Numbered from the stretch's first letter, positions 18,298-29,885 are shown. The stretch: DNA of 53,489 nucleotides from Legionella qingyii (GCF_003184185.1 NZ_QHJG01000034.1:1-53489); one strand, 5' to 3'. Numbers and translations: made by a program. The notes: generated by a model from the sequence alone, not told the origin.

Positions 18298-20154
18298 CTA
18301 CACTTTTTCGCCATGAAAAAATTGAAAAATACGTTTTGCCAAATGTTCACTAATTCCTGATACTTTGGCAATTTCTTCCAGTGGAGCCTTTGCAAGCTCT
18401 CGTATCCCACCAAAGCGATGCAGTAATGCTTGTCTACGTTTTGCTCCGACTCCTTCTATATCCTCAAGAGTTGATTCCAATCTCTTTTTTTGTCTTTTTT
18501 TACGATGAGCAGTAATGGCAAATCGGTGCGCCTCATCTCGAATATGTTGTAACAAATGCAAGGCTTTAGAGTCATCGGGTAAAGTCAATTCATGTGCTTC
18601 ATGCACTAGAATCAATTTTTCCCACCCGGCTTTGCGTGAAGGTCCTTTAGCCACCCCCAGCAAGTTCACCGTTGATATACCTAAAGACATAAGCACTTTC
18701 TGGGCCACCGCTACTTGCCCTTTGCCTCCGTCAATAATTAATACATCAGGTAGGGATTGAATTTCCACCAAACGTTTAAAGCGTCGGGTAATTGCCTGTT
18801 CCATTGCCGCATAATCATCTCCAGGAGTAATTCCTTCGATATTAAAACGTCGATACTCATTAGGACAAGGCCCCTCATGATCAAACACAACACACGATGC
18901 AACAGTTGCCTCACCTTGCGTGTGACTTATATCAAAGCATTCCATTCGCTCAATTTGCTTTTTAAGGCCCAAAAGCCGCTCTAACTCTTGGAAACGAGAT
19001 CTGATTGTAGAATGTTTTGTAACATATTCGGCTACCGAGACACGTAAATTATTCAGTGCAAAATCCATCCATCGGGACTTAATGCCACGAGGATTCACTT
19101 GAATTTTACACAATTTACCGCGTTGTTGTGATAATGCCTCTTCTAAGGACTGGTGATCCACCAAATCATGATTCGTAATGATTAATGCAGGAATCTTCTC
19201 TGGAACATCCAAATAATAGAATCCTATAAATGCATCAAAAGTTTGTTGCCACAAATCGTCGATATTGAGTTCATCTTCTAAGCCTTTTTGAGGTACCGAT
19301 GGAAAATAACTACGACTTGCCAATACTTGGCCTTCGCGAATAGTCACGCATTGGACGCATGCAAAACCAGGGCTAATCTCGATTGCAATAGCATCCGCAT
19401 CCCCACGTAATTGTAAAACGCCCTGTTGTTCTTGCACCAATCGCAAACTTTTAATTTGATCCCGCAAAAGCGCTGCTTCTTCAAAATTTAATTCGCTTAC
19501 AGCTTTATCCATTCGTTTGGCAAGTTCATCAAGAATTAATTGGGACTTACCCTGTAAAAATCGCATAGCGTCTTGTACAGAACGTTTGTAATCCTCGGGA
19601 GTTATGTAATTGACGCAGGGAGCAGTACATCGTTTAATCTGGTACTGCAAGCAAGGTCTTGAGCGTGCATTAAAATAACTGTCCCGACAATTTCGAACTT
19701 TAAAGACTTTTTGTATGGTTACTATAGTTTCTTTTACCGCGGCGCTACTAGGATAAGGGCCAAAAAAATCACCTGAAAGAGGTTTTTTTTTAGAACGATA
19801 GCTTTCTATACGTGGAAAATCAGGATGATTAGAAAGGTGAATATAAGGATAAGATTTATCGTCTCGTAATAAAACATTGTATTTTGGTTTTAATGTTTTA
19901 ATCAGATTACTTTCCAATAATAAAGCTTCGGTTTCGCTACGTGTAACAGAAATTTCTATAGAGGCGATTTGACTCACCAAAGATCGTGTTTTAATGCCTG
20001 TATTTTGTTTGTTGAAATAGCTGGTTACCCGCTTTTTCAGATTGGAAGCTTTACCTACGTAAAGAATATTGCCTACTTCATCCAGCATACGATAAACACC
20101 GGGCTCATTAGGTAACTTAGTGAGAAACAACGCTAATTCAGTAGAAATATTCAT
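18298..20154 (-). CDS. uvrC: Excinuclease ABC subunit C
   Basis: A 618-residue nucleotide-excision-repair nuclease that cuts on both sides of a lesion in the UvrB-DNA complex. In order: GIY-YIG domain ([21 protein letters not shown], residues 15-35), a Cys-rich segment ([15 protein letters not shown]), a UVR domain that contacts UvrB ([16 protein letters not shown] type, about 200-235), the RNase H-like domain ([12 protein letters not shown]), and a C-terminal helix-hairpin-helix pair ([16 protein letters not shown]). It lies 101 bp downstream of letA in the same direction, the conserved gacA/uvrY-uvrC arrangement. Confidence 0.96.
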   Translation of the reverse strand: MNISTELALFLTKLPNEPGVYRMLDEVGNILYVGKASNLKKRVTSYFNKQNTGIKTRSLVSQIASIEISVTRSETEALLLESNLIKTLKPKYNVLLRDDKSYPYIHLSNHPDFPRIESYRSKKKPLSGDFFGPYPSSAAVKETIVTIQKVFKVRNCRDSYFNARSRPCLQYQIKRCTAPCVNYITPEDYKRSVQDAMRFLQGKSQLILDELAKRMDKAVSELNFEEAALLRDQIKSLRLVQEQQGVLQLRGDADAIAIEISPGFACVQCVTIREGQVLASRSYFPSVPQKGLEDELNIDDLWQQTFDAFIGFYYLDVPEKIPALIITNHDLVDHQSLEEALSQQRGKLCKIQVNPRGIKSRWMDFALNNLRVSVAEYVTKHSTIRSRFQELERLLGLKKQIERMECFDISHTQGEATVASCVVFDHEGPCPNEYRRFNIEGITPGDDYAAMEQAITRRFKRLVEIQSLPDVLIIDGGKGQVAVAQKVLMSLGISTVNLLGVAKGPSRKAGWEKLILVHEAHELTLPDDSKALHLLQHIRDEAHRFAITAHRKKRQKKRLESTLEDIEGVGAKRRQALLHRFGGIRELAKAPLEEIAKVSGISEHLAKRIFQFFHGEKV

Positions 20155-20255
20155 GTAATAATAGCAGTAACTCTTGGTTTAAAATGTAGCCTAGGCGGCA
20201 GTGCTATACTTTTGGGAAAAGTCAGACGCAATACCCAGACCACACACAAGGACCT

Positions 20256-20915
20256 TTAATCTTCTGACGTTAAATCGATGGGATTTTCTATAATTCCATG
20301 TTTCAGAGCTAAATAAGTAAGCTCCACATCATTTTTAATACCTAATTTTTCAAATGTGCGATAACGATAGCCATTAATTGTCTTGGTGCTAAGGAAAAGC
20401 CTATCACTAATTTCTTGCACATTCATGCCACTAGTAATCATCAACATCACTTGCATTTCACGTTCAGATAATACATCAAAGGGAGAACCTTGTACTTCTT
20501 CCAAGCTATTAATCGCAACTTTTTGAGCAATTTCAGCACTAAGGTATTTTTCTCCTTTGGCAACTTTACGTATCGCAGCAGCCATTTCTTCTGCACCTGA
20601 CTCTTTCGTCAGATACCCCATAGCGCCTAATTGCAAAACACGGGTAGGTAACAGATCAGAACACATCGCGGTTACAGCAATAACCTTAACATGGGGATTT
20701 GATTTTTTTAGACGACGTGTTACTTCCCAGCCATCAATCCCAGGCATTTTCATATCTAAAAGGACCACGTCAGGAGAATGTTTTTTTACTAATGCCAAAG
20801 CTTCTTCACCGCTTTCTGCATCAGCGACTACCTCTACATCCGACATATCTTCGAGTAATCGTCGAATACCCATTCGAACCAATGCATGGTCATCAACAAT
20901 TAGTACTTTAATCAA
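20256..20915 (-). CDS. letA: Response regulator LetA (GacA/UvrY family)
   Basis: A 219-residue two-component regulator with an N-terminal receiver domain (acidic pocket Asp8-Asp9, phosphoacceptor Asp54 in VVLLDMKMPG, conserved Thr and Lys in AVTAM and YLTKES) and a C-terminal LuxR-type helix-turn-helix (LSEREMQVMLMI, STKTINGYRYRTFEKLG). In Legionella LetA, activated by LetS, turns on small RNAs that titrate CsrA and drive the switch to the transmissive form. The start codon is TTG at 20915, with AAGGAG 6 nt before it and no in-frame ATG nearby. Its pairing with uvrC and the host genus support the letA name. Confidence 0.93.
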   Translation of the reverse strand: MIKVLIVDDHALVRMGIRRLLEDMSDVEVVADAESGEEALALVKKHSPDVVLLDMKMPGIDGWEVTRRLKKSNPHVKVIAVTAMCSDLLPTRVLQLGAMGYLTKESGAEEMAAAIRKVAKGEKYLSAEIAQKVAINSLEEVQGSPFDVLSEREMQVMLMITSGMNVQEISDRLFLSTKTINGYRYRTFEKLGIKNDVELTYLALKHGIIENPIDLTSED

Positions 20916-20998
20916 ATAATGCTCCTTGACTTAAAAGCCAATGAACAAACTAGGTTGCTCGATGTTAACAAGACTAGCTGTTCATTACAATACGTAGA

Positions 20999-21817
20999 TT
21001 AACATGCTCTAATATGGATATTAGGGTTATCTGGATCCACCTTAAAAAAAGGTGGAAACTCCCCTAGTTCTCGAGTTCGAGCTAAAAGTTTACCTATGTC
21101 AGATAAAACAAAGTCGTACAAAGTCTGATAATTATTGATCACAAAATAAACTGGTTGCAACATGTCGATACGATACGGCATGCGAAATGCGGCTATTGGT
21201 TCAAAAATCACTCTCAGCGGAATATCGCTTTCTACACTATATACCGTTTCACTAATGGAAGACAGTATTCCACCACCATAAGCTCGCAGCCCCTTTGCGG
21301 TCTTAATTAAACCAAACTCAACTGTAAACCAAAACAAACGTTGGAGTAATGGCCAATCTGATTCAGGGAAGGTTAACACTTTTTGAGCATAATCATAAAC
21401 AAACTCAGCATATACCTTATCCGTCAACATCGGACAATGACCAAAAACTTCATGAAAGATATCAGGCTCTTTAACATAATCCAACTCTTCTTCACTACGA
21501 ATAAATGTAGCTATAGGAAAATGTTTAGTTGCCAACAACTCAAAAAATTCTCGAGCAGAAATTAATGCCTCAACTGCAGACACTTGCCAGCCCGTTACTG
21601 CTTTAAGCCTTTCATTTAGATCGGGAATCTGAGGAATTACTTCAGACTTTATAGCTAAAGTTTTTAATCCCGTTATGAATTCATCACAAGCTCTTCCTGT
21701 TATTAATTTGATTTGTCTTTCAAATAAAATACTCCAGATCTTATTTTCTTCTGCAGAATATTTAACAAACCCTTGAGCGTCAGGAACATGCGCTACATAA
21801 CGGCTTGAAAATTCCAT
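20999..21817 (-). CDS. phhA: Phenylalanine 4-hydroxylase
   Basis: A 272-residue non-haem iron enzyme that converts phenylalanine to tyrosine with tetrahydropterin and oxygen. The iron ligands are visible as His122 and His127 in FHEVFGHCPM and Glu167 in FWFTVEFGL. Only the catalytic domain is present, as in other bacterial PhhA. The start is set at the ATG at 21817 because AAAGGAG lies 5 nt before it; a longer reading starting at 21835 would contain that site. In Legionella PhhA supports tyrosine supply and pyomelanin formation. It stands upstream of letA in the same direction but has its own gap. Confidence 0.94.
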   Translation of the reverse strand: MEFSSRYVAHVPDAQGFVKYSAEENKIWSILFERQIKLITGRACDEFITGLKTLAIKSEVIPQIPDLNERLKAVTGWQVSAVEALISAREFFELLATKHFPIATFIRSEEELDYVKEPDIFHEVFGHCPMLTDKVYAEFVYDYAQKVLTFPESDWPLLQRLFWFTVEFGLIKTAKGLRAYGGGILSSISETVYSVESDIPLRVIFEPIAAFRMPYRIDMLQPVYFVINNYQTLYDFVLSDIGKLLARTRELGEFPPFFKVDPDNPNIHIRAC

Positions 21818-21991
21818 AATTTCTCCTTTACACACAAATGATTGTTAAAATTAATCGAAAGAGCAGTATTTATCTTAAAAAAAACCACCTTTTCTAGTTA
21901 TTAGGCAATTTCAGAATAAATGTCAATAACTATTACAGATTTTTCAAATTATGCTATAAAATCAGGCCAATATGATCTTCGGAAATAGGCA

Positions 21992-24500
<2,509 letters not shown>

Positions 24501-24512
24501 TGCTATCCTCTC

Positions 24513-24824
24513 TTACTTGCTTATCGCAGTAATTTTAACTTGCGAATAATATTGTCTGTGCCCCATTTGTTTTCTGTGGTGCTTACGACGACGAAACTTG
24601 ATAATTTTAACTTTTTTGTGACGACCATGATCAAGCACTTCGGCTTTCACTGTTGCCTTGGCAACTAATGGTGTACCACAAACAATTGTATCACCATCAG
24701 CCAACATTAATACTTCTTCAAATTGTATTTCATTGCCAACATCTTCAGGCAGTAATTCAATTTTTAACACATCACCTTCCTTCACGGTGTATTGCTTACC
24801 GCCAGTTTTGATTACCGCATACAT
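24513..24824 (-). CDS. rplU: 50S ribosomal protein L21
   Basis: A 103-residue 23S rRNA-binding protein, recognised by MYAVIKTGGKQYTVKEGD and the C-terminal KKVKIIKFRRRKHHRKQMGHRQ type of basic tail. The start is the ATG at 24824 with GGAG upstream; a reading starting eleven codons earlier is rejected. First gene of rplU-rpmA. Confidence 0.96.
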   Translation of the reverse strand: MYAVIKTGGKQYTVKEGDVLKIELLPEDVGNEIQFEEVLMLADGDTIVCGTPLVAKATVKAEVLDHGRHKKVKIIKFRRRKHHRKQMGHRQYYSQVKITAISK

Positions 24825-24876
24825 AATATTTCTCCAATTCGCCTGATTGGCTATCACAAATTCAATAAAGTCGCAT

Positions 24877-24905
24877 ATTCTATGAAATTATGGCTATGAC
24901 TTCAA
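24877..24905 (-). promoter_or_regulatory. rplU-rpmA promoter
   Basis: On the minus strand a -35-like TTGAAG (24900-24905), a 17-nt spacer and a -10 TAGAAT (24877-24882) lie about 55 bp before rplU. The -35 box overlaps that of the opposing rplY promoter. Confidence 0.55.
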
Positions 24906-24929
24906 GTTCATTTTAAAATATTGTATACT
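24901..24929 (+). promoter_or_regulatory. rplY promoter
   Basis: A weak -35 TTCAAG (24901-24906), a 17-nt spacer and a good -10 TATACT (24924-24929) lie about 170 bp before rplY, giving a long 5' leader of about 165 nt. The -35 box shares five bases with that of the divergent rplU promoter. Confidence 0.5.
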
Positions 24930-25099
24930 TCGCCACCCTTTCCGGATTTTTTAATTCATTATCCGGTGTTTAATCTGGTCGCGGATTAAATTTTAAAGGA
25001 ACTGTATCAATTCACCACATTTACATCTTGGTAATACGCCAGATTGAGTCGCTGTGCGGAATAGTTACAAAGAACTTATATCAATTTTTGGAGTATATA

Positions 25100-25762
25100 A
25101 TGTCAAACATCCTTTTAGAAGCACAAACAAGAACGGATATGGGGAAAGGTGCGAGCCGCCGCCTACGTCGTCTTGAAAATAAAGTACCTGCTGTAATTTA
25201 CGGTGGTGATAAAAAGCCAATGTCAATTCATTTTCAACATAACAAAGTAGTTAAAGCTTTGGAAACTGAAAGTATCTATTCCAGTGTTTTTGATATTACA
25301 ATCGATGGCAAAGTTGAACATGTTATTTTAAAAGCATTGCAACGTCATCCCTACAAGCCTGTTGTAATGCATATGGATTTACAACGCGTTTCTAAAACCG
25401 ACATTTTGATTAAATTAGTACCTGTTCACTTTGTCAACGAAGATAAAGCTCCAGGGATTAAAGCTGGTGGTATCATTAACCATACTATGACTCAAGTAGA
25501 AATCCGTTGCCAAGCAAAAGATCTACCTGAATTTATCACAGTAGACATGTCGGGCGTTAAAATGGATGATGTTGTTCATTTATCTCATTTAAAATTGCCT
25601 AAAGGGGTACAACTGACTGTTGATGTTACAGATGGAAGTCATGACGCGCCTGTTGTAAGCATTCACATGCCCAGAGCAAATGTAACAGAAGAAGCAGCTG
25701 AAGCGACAGAAGTTCCAGCATCTGCTGTGCCAACTGTTAGCGCTGAGAAAAATGAAGAGTAA
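25100..25762 (+). CDS. rplY: 50S ribosomal protein L25 (Ctc form)
   Basis: A 220-residue 5S rRNA-binding protein of the long Ctc form: an N-terminal L25 domain (LLEAQTRTDMGKGASRRLRR, residues 5-24; VPAVIYGG) plus the C-terminal TL5-type domain, ending in an acidic Ala/Glu-rich tail. The start is the ATG at 25100 with TTGGAG upstream; an in-frame ATG at 25028 is rejected. It pairs with pth downstream, a widespread arrangement. Confidence 0.95.
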   Translation: MSNILLEAQTRTDMGKGASRRLRRLENKVPAVIYGGDKKPMSIHFQHNKVVKALETESIYSSVFDITIDGKVEHVILKALQRHPYKPVVMHMDLQRVSKTDILIKLVPVHFVNEDKAPGIKAGGIINHTMTQVEIRCQAKDLPEFITVDMSGVKMDDVVHLSHLKLPKGVQLTVDVTDGSHDAPVVSIHMPRANVTEEAAEATEVPASAVPTVSAEKNEE

Positions 25763-25812
25763 TATTCAAGTTTGATTGAAAAAATGTAAACCGTAGTCGC
25801 GGTGATGCGACA

Positions 25813-25853
25813 GTAAAACCCGGGAAATTTTGTGTAAACTTACCCGGGTTTAC
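25813..25853. repeat. CCCGGG palindrome between rplY and pth
   Basis: GTAAAACCCGGG (25813-25824) is inverse to CCCGGGTTTAC (25843-25853) with one base of length difference. It resembles the CCCGGG core of the dispersed repeat near 5331 and could act as a 3' stem for rplY; no T tract follows. Confidence 0.55.
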
Positions 25854-25915
25854 CTAAGCGCTTTGCCCTGGCTATATAAGCTCAAGAATTACGACCCCTA
25901 TCAAAGAGCTATATC

Positions 25916-26485
25916 ATGGCTATAAAACTTATCATTGGTTTGCGTAACCCCGGATCAGTCTATGAACATACGCGTCATAATGCCGGTGCATGGTTAGTCT
26001 CCGCCTTAGCTCAGCGACATAGTGTCTTTTTCAAATTGGAAAAGAAAATGCAAGCCGAACTGGCTGATTTAGAATTAAATCAGCATTCAGGTAAATTGGT
26101 TTTGCCGATATCTTTTATGAACCACAGCGGTCAGCCTACTCGGCTTATTAGTCAATTTTACCGAATTCAACCCGAAGAAATACTGGTTGTACATGATGAA
26201 CTGGATTTACCTCCAGGACGCATTAAACTTAAAACAGGTGGAGGCCATGGCGGTCATAATGGCTTAAGAGATATAATAGCCCAATTAGGTAGCCCGGAGT
26301 TTCACCGCTTACGAATTGGAATTGGCCATCCAGGCCATAGAGATTTAGTTCATCAATTTGTGCTCGGTAAACCCTCAGCACAAGACAGACAATTAATTTA
26401 TGATGCAATTGATAGAGGCATCGCGGCAATGCCCTTAGCCTTATCTGGTGATTTGGCCAGAGCAATGAATCAATTGAACGTTTAG
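25916..26485 (+). CDS. pth: Peptidyl-tRNA hydrolase
   Basis: A 189-residue enzyme that recycles tRNA from prematurely released peptidyl-tRNA. Conserved elements are LIIGLRNPGSVYEHTRHNAG, with the catalytic histidine in RHNAG, plus VVHDELDLPPG and GGGHGGHNGLRDI. One small deviation is GLRNPG where most Pth proteins have GLGNPG. The Shine-Dalgarno sequence is weak (AGAG). It lies about 150 bp after rplY. Confidence 0.95.
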   Translation: MAIKLIIGLRNPGSVYEHTRHNAGAWLVSALAQRHSVFFKLEKKMQAELADLELNQHSGKLVLPISFMNHSGQPTRLISQFYRIQPEEILVVHDELDLPPGRIKLKTGGGHGGHNGLRDIIAQLGSPEFHRLRIGIGHPGHRDLVHQFVLGKPSAQDRQLIYDAIDRGIAAMPLALSGDLARAMNQLNV

Positions 26486-26566
26486 GTACTGCATCTTCGC
26501 AAGGTAAAAAATCCTATTCGATCTGAATAAGATTACGGAGTAACAGTTAGTTTGGTTTTAAGGTGT

Positions 26567-26709
26567 GTTCGATATAAACAGATAAGTTATCCTTTTATAT
26601 CGAACTTAATAATTTAGAATGAATCCCATACAAAATGTTTCACATTTTTATGGGATAACGTCCGTTTAACGACATAAAAGTAGAACGTTACTTTCTGCTT
26701 TTTATGTCG
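26567..26709. repeat. Three consecutive long stem-loops upstream of ychF
   Basis: Stem 1: GTTCGATATAAA (26567-26578) with TTTATATCGAAC (26594-26605), plus inner GATA/TATC. Stem 2: ATCCCATA-C-AAAATGT (26623-26638) with ACATTTTTATGGGAT (26642-26656), 15 pairs with one bulged C and a 3-nt loop. Stem 3: CGACATAAAAGTAGAA (26670-26685) with TTCTGC-T-TTTTATGTCG (26693-26709), 16 pairs including one G-U and one bulged T. The stems differ in sequence, so this is structural rather than sequence repetition. They fill most of the 260-bp gap between pth and ychF. Confidence 0.8.
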
Positions 26710-26745
26710 GACTCACGATAGTTTTAACAATTAGAGGTATTACTC

Positions 26746-27837
26746 ATGGGATTTAAATGCGGCATAGTGGGCTTGCCCAATGTTGGTAAATCAACTCTGT
26801 TCAATGCACTCACCAAAGCAGGTATTGAAGCAGCAAACTATCCTTTCTGCACTATTGAACCCAATGTCGGGATAGTTACTGTTCCCGATCCCCGTCTTGA
26901 TGCTTTGAGTGAGATAGTAAAACCACAACAAGCGCTCCCAGCCACCATGCAATTTGTTGATATTGCTGGCATTGTGAAAGGAGCATCCAAAGGCGAAGGC
27001 TTAGGGAATCAGTTTTTAGCCAATATTCGCGAAACTGATGCAATTGCACATGTAGTCCGTTGTTTTGAAAATACTGATGTAGTGCACGTTGAAGGTCGTG
27101 TGAACCCACTCAGTGATATCGAAGTAATTAATACAGAATTGGCTTTAGCAGATATGGAAACTGTTGAAAAGGCCATCTTAAAAGCAGGAAAAAATAGCCG
27201 TAGCGGTAATAAAGAGGCAATTTTTGAAATGAAAACCTTGGAAAAAATCAAGACACATCTTGATGAAGGTTTCCCTGTCCGTACTCTTGAATTAAGTGCC
27301 GAGGAAGAACCTATTGCACGCCGTCTATTTCTACTCACCGCAAAACCAGTACTCTATATTGCAAATGTCGATGACAATGGTTATGAAAACAATCCATTAC
27401 TGGATAAAGTGCGTAACTTAGCCTTGCAAGAAAAAGCCAGTATTGTCGCTCTCTGTGCAGCAACTGAGGCAGAATTGGTCGAATTGGATGAAGCAGATCG
27501 CCAAGAGTTCATGGAAGATTTAGGGTTAAGCGAGCCAGGGTTGCATCGAGTGATTCGTGCAGGTTATGAGTTGTTAGGATTACAAACTTATTTCACCGCT
27601 GGAGTAAAAGAAGTGAGAGCCTGGACCATTCCTAAAGGAGCTACAGCACCGCAAGCAGCAGGTGTTATCCACTCTGATTTTGAAAAAGGTTTCATCCGTG
27701 CAGAAGTCATAGCATACGATGCATTTATCGCGTGTAAAGGTGAACAAGGTGCTAAGGAAGCCGGAAAGTTACGCCTGGAAGGCAAGGATTATATCGTTTG
27801 TGATGGAGATGTAATGCATTTCCGATTTAATGTATGA
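26746..27837 (+). CDS. ychF: Ribosome-binding ATPase YchF
   Basis: A 363-residue Obg-related P-loop protein that binds ATP rather than GTP and interacts with ribosomes; in E. coli it is linked to oxidative stress. G1 is [12 protein letters not shown]3 [11 protein letters not shown]; the central coiled-coil and a C-terminal TGS domain ([14 protein letters not shown] to [10 protein letters not shown]) are present. AGAGG precedes the ATG. It follows pth, a conserved neighbour pair, but the triple hairpin between them may give it separate control. Confidence 0.96.
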   Translation: MGFKCGIVGLPNVGKSTLFNALTKAGIEAANYPFCTIEPNVGIVTVPDPRLDALSEIVKPQQALPATMQFVDIAGIVKGASKGEGLGNQFLANIRETDAIAHVVRCFENTDVVHVEGRVNPLSDIEVINTELALADMETVEKAILKAGKNSRSGNKEAIFEMKTLEKIKTHLDEGFPVRTLELSAEEEPIARRLFLLTAKPVLYIANVDDNGYENNPLLDKVRNLALQEKASIVALCAATEAELVELDEADRQEFMEDLGLSEPGLHRVIRAGYELLGLQTYFTAGVKEVRAWTIPKGATAPQAAGVIHSDFEKGFIRAEVIAYDAFIACKGEQGAKEAGKLRLEGKDYIVCDGDVMHFRFNV

Positions 27838-27918
27838 GTTCAAGTAAACCCCAGTTTTACTTGACAATTCGTATGCTCAAACCTTAGCATTTGTTGATTG
27901 AATCGTAGAGGACAAACA

Positions 27919-28887
27919 ATGGCGATTGACAGTATACGCGCACTAGTTAGTGACGATTTTGATGCAGTTAATACTTTAATTGTAAATAAAATTGAATCGC
28001 AAATTGGCTTAATTGATGATATGTCCCACCATATAATACAAAGTGGCGGCAAAAGACTACGACCATTGTTGGTTCTTTTAGCAAGTAATGCATGTGGTTA
28101 CCAAGGTAAAGAGCATATTACTCTGGCTGCGATGGTTGAGTTTTTTCACACAGCCACTTTACTTCACGATGATGTTATTGACGAATCTACACTAAGAAGA
28201 GGACGTCAGACAGCAAACGACATCTGGGGCAGCAAAGCAAGTATTCTGGTTGGGGATTATCTCTTTACCCAATCAATAGAGCTTATTGTTGATTCCGGCA
28301 ATACAGCCGTACTTAAGCTCTTTGCCAAAACCGCACTCGAGATCAGCTGTGGGGAAGTAAAACAACTATCCAACCGCCATAACCCTGCATTAACTTTTGA
28401 TGAATATTTTGATGTAATTCGTGCGAAGACGGCTCTTTTATTTGCAGCTGCTGCCTGTATAGGTCCCATGATCAGCAACGCGTCTAAAGAACTGCAAGAC
28501 AGTCTCTATTCCTATGGCCTCCATTTAGGTAATGCCTTCCAGCTTATAGATGATGCTCTAGATTATTGTTCTGATGCCAAAACTATAGGCAAAAACATAG
28601 GAGACGACTTAGCTGATGGGAAAGCTACGTTACCTTTAATTCATGCATTACAACATGGAACTGAACTGCAGAAACAGCAAATCATGAGCAGCCTGAAACA
28701 AGGCAGCCTGGATTTCTTACCTGAAATTCTTATCGCATTGGAAGAAACAAAAGCAATAGAATATACAAAAAAAATAGCAGCACAAGAAATCGACAAAGCA
28801 TTATCCTCGTTGATGATATTGCCCGATTCAAAATATAAAGAAGCGCTTATCAATTTGGCACAATTTGCTTTGCAAAGAAGCTATTAA
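27919..28887 (+). CDS. ispB: Octaprenyl-diphosphate synthase (IspB-type polyprenyl synthase)
   Basis: A 322-residue trans-isoprenyl diphosphate synthase that makes the side chain of ubiquinone. The first Asp-rich motif is LLHDDVIDES, the second LIDDALDY; SGGKRLRPLL near the N-terminus binds substrate. The start is the ATG at 27919 with GAGG upstream; an in-frame TTG at 27898 is rejected. Chain length (C40 or other) cannot be read with certainty from the sequence. In many genomes ispB lies near rplU-rpmA-obgE, as here. Confidence 0.92.
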   Translation: MAIDSIRALVSDDFDAVNTLIVNKIESQIGLIDDMSHHIIQSGGKRLRPLLVLLASNACGYQGKEHITLAAMVEFFHTATLLHDDVIDESTLRRGRQTANDIWGSKASILVGDYLFTQSIELIVDSGNTAVLKLFAKTALEISCGEVKQLSNRHNPALTFDEYFDVIRAKTALLFAAAACIGPMISNASKELQDSLYSYGLHLGNAFQLIDDALDYCSDAKTIGKNIGDDLADGKATLPLIHALQHGTELQKQQIMSSLKQGSLDFLPEILIALEETKAIEYTKKIAAQEIDKALSSLMILPDSKYKEALINLAQFALQRSY

Positions 28888-28900
28888 TTTTTTTAGTATT

Positions 28901-28965
28901 AAGTAGTCTGAGTATCGTGCAAACCAGGGATGTCAACACAAGATTTATCAGTACCAGACTACTTA
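28901..28965. repeat. Inverted repeat upstream of tRNA-Pro
   Basis: AAGTAGTCTG (28901-28910) is inverse to CAGACTACTT (28955-28964), extendable by one pair, with 44 nt between. It lies between ispB and the tRNA and may be the 3' structure of ispB or a control site for the tRNA. No strong -35/-10 pair for the tRNA stands out. Confidence 0.5.
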
Positions 28966-28975
28966 TTGCTCAGCG

Positions 28976-29053
28976 CGGAGTGTAGCTCAGCCTGGTAGAG
29001 CACTGCCTTCGGGAGGGCAGGGGTCGCAAGTTCGATTCTTGTCACTCCGACCA
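28976..29053 (+). tRNA. tRNA-Pro (CGG), apparent 8-nt anticodon loop; insertion site
   Basis: A cloverleaf with encoded CCA: acceptor CGGAGTG/CACTCCG, D stem GCTC/GAGC, anticodon stem CTGCC/GGCAG, T stem GCAAG/CTTGT around TTCGATT. The overall sequence is proline-type and the anticodon reads CGG. The loop between the anticodon stems is TTCGGGAG, 8 nt instead of 7, so the gene is 78 nt where 77 is expected with CCA. An alternative fold pairs six bases and leaves a 6-nt loop. It marks the left end of the integrated element, a common use of tRNA 3' ends. Confidence 0.9.
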
Positions 29054-29171
29054 TATAAATCAAGGAGTTAAGGATTCCCCCCAACAAAGTTTTAATTTAT
29101 AAAGTGCATATAAAGTGCAAATTTATTGTATCATGGTACTAATTAAACGGAAAAACACACAGTAAAGTTGT
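29054..29171. other. Left junction of the integrated element with tandem 11-bp repeat
   Basis: Directly after the tRNA the sequence becomes AT-rich and unlike the core. TATAAAGTGCA occurs twice in perfect tandem (29098-29108 and 29109-29119), one helical turn apart, which would suit protein binding such as an integrase or excisionase. The matching right attachment site is not in the window, so the exact core of the att site cannot be fixed. Confidence 0.5.
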
Positions 29172-29885
29172 ATGAAGAAATTTGAGTTATTTTTTTTAAT
29201 GTTGTTCTCACTCCATTCTTTTGCTTTTGACTGTCACCCAGACATTAATCCTAATCTTTCACAATATATTGTCGGCTATGGAAGTTTAATTGATGAGGCA
29301 TCCAAAAAAAGAACAGATCCATCTGCTGAAGAGAGTGTTCCCATTTTGGTAAAAGGATATAAAAGAATTTGGGCAGGACACGGTAATTTACCTGGAGTTA
29401 ATGCCACATTTTTATCTGCCATTGAAAATAAAAGCTCATCTTTTATTGGTGTAAGTTACAAATTGAGCGAACCGGCAAACATTAAAAGTTATGATAAAAG
29501 AGAAAGCTTTTATTGCAGAGAACAAATTAATCCAGAGAATTTCGTATTCCTCTCTCAATCTTCCAACTTTTCAACTCAAAAACAAGTTTGGATATACACT
29601 ATAGCCTCAACGGAAAATCAACTTCCTACTAAAGACTTCCCAATTGTCCAATCCTATGTTGATAGCTTTTTACGTGGCTGTATTCAAATTGAAGAAAAAT
29701 TTAAAATTACAAATTTTGCTAAAGATTGTATTGAAACTACTGATGGATGGCCGGTTTATTGGATAAACGATAGAATTTTTCCTCGCCGCCCATCCTTCCA
29801 TGAACCTTTTGCTGCGCAGATAGATGCTTTACTAAAAGATACTGTATCGGAGCAATTCAGACATATTAGTTTTGAAAAGCCGTGA
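29172..29885 (+). CDS. Exported gamma-glutamylcyclotransferase-like protein
   Basis: A 237-residue protein with a signal peptide (hydrophobic residues 5-17, cleavage near SFA-FDC). The mature part resembles the gamma-glutamylcyclotransferase fold: IVGYGSLI carries the YGSL substrate loop, and the later YDKRESFYCREQI fits the D-x-x-E-x-x-Y-x-R pattern with the catalytic glutamate. Several cysteines suggest disulphides in the periplasm. An exported location is unusual for this fold, whose known members cleave gamma-glutamyl peptides in the cytosol. It is the first gene inside the element and stands alone; the function is inference from the fold. Confidence 0.7.
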   Translation: MKKFELFFLMLFSLHSFAFDCHPDINPNLSQYIVGYGSLIDEASKKRTDPSAEESVPILVKGYKRIWAGHGNLPGVNATFLSAIENKSSSFIGVSYKLSEPANIKSYDKRESFYCREQINPENFVFLSQSSNFSTQKQVWIYTIASTENQLPTKDFPIVQSYVDSFLRGCIQIEEKFKITNFAKDCIETTDGWPVYWINDRIFPRRPSFHEPFAAQIDALLKDTVSEQFRHISFEKP

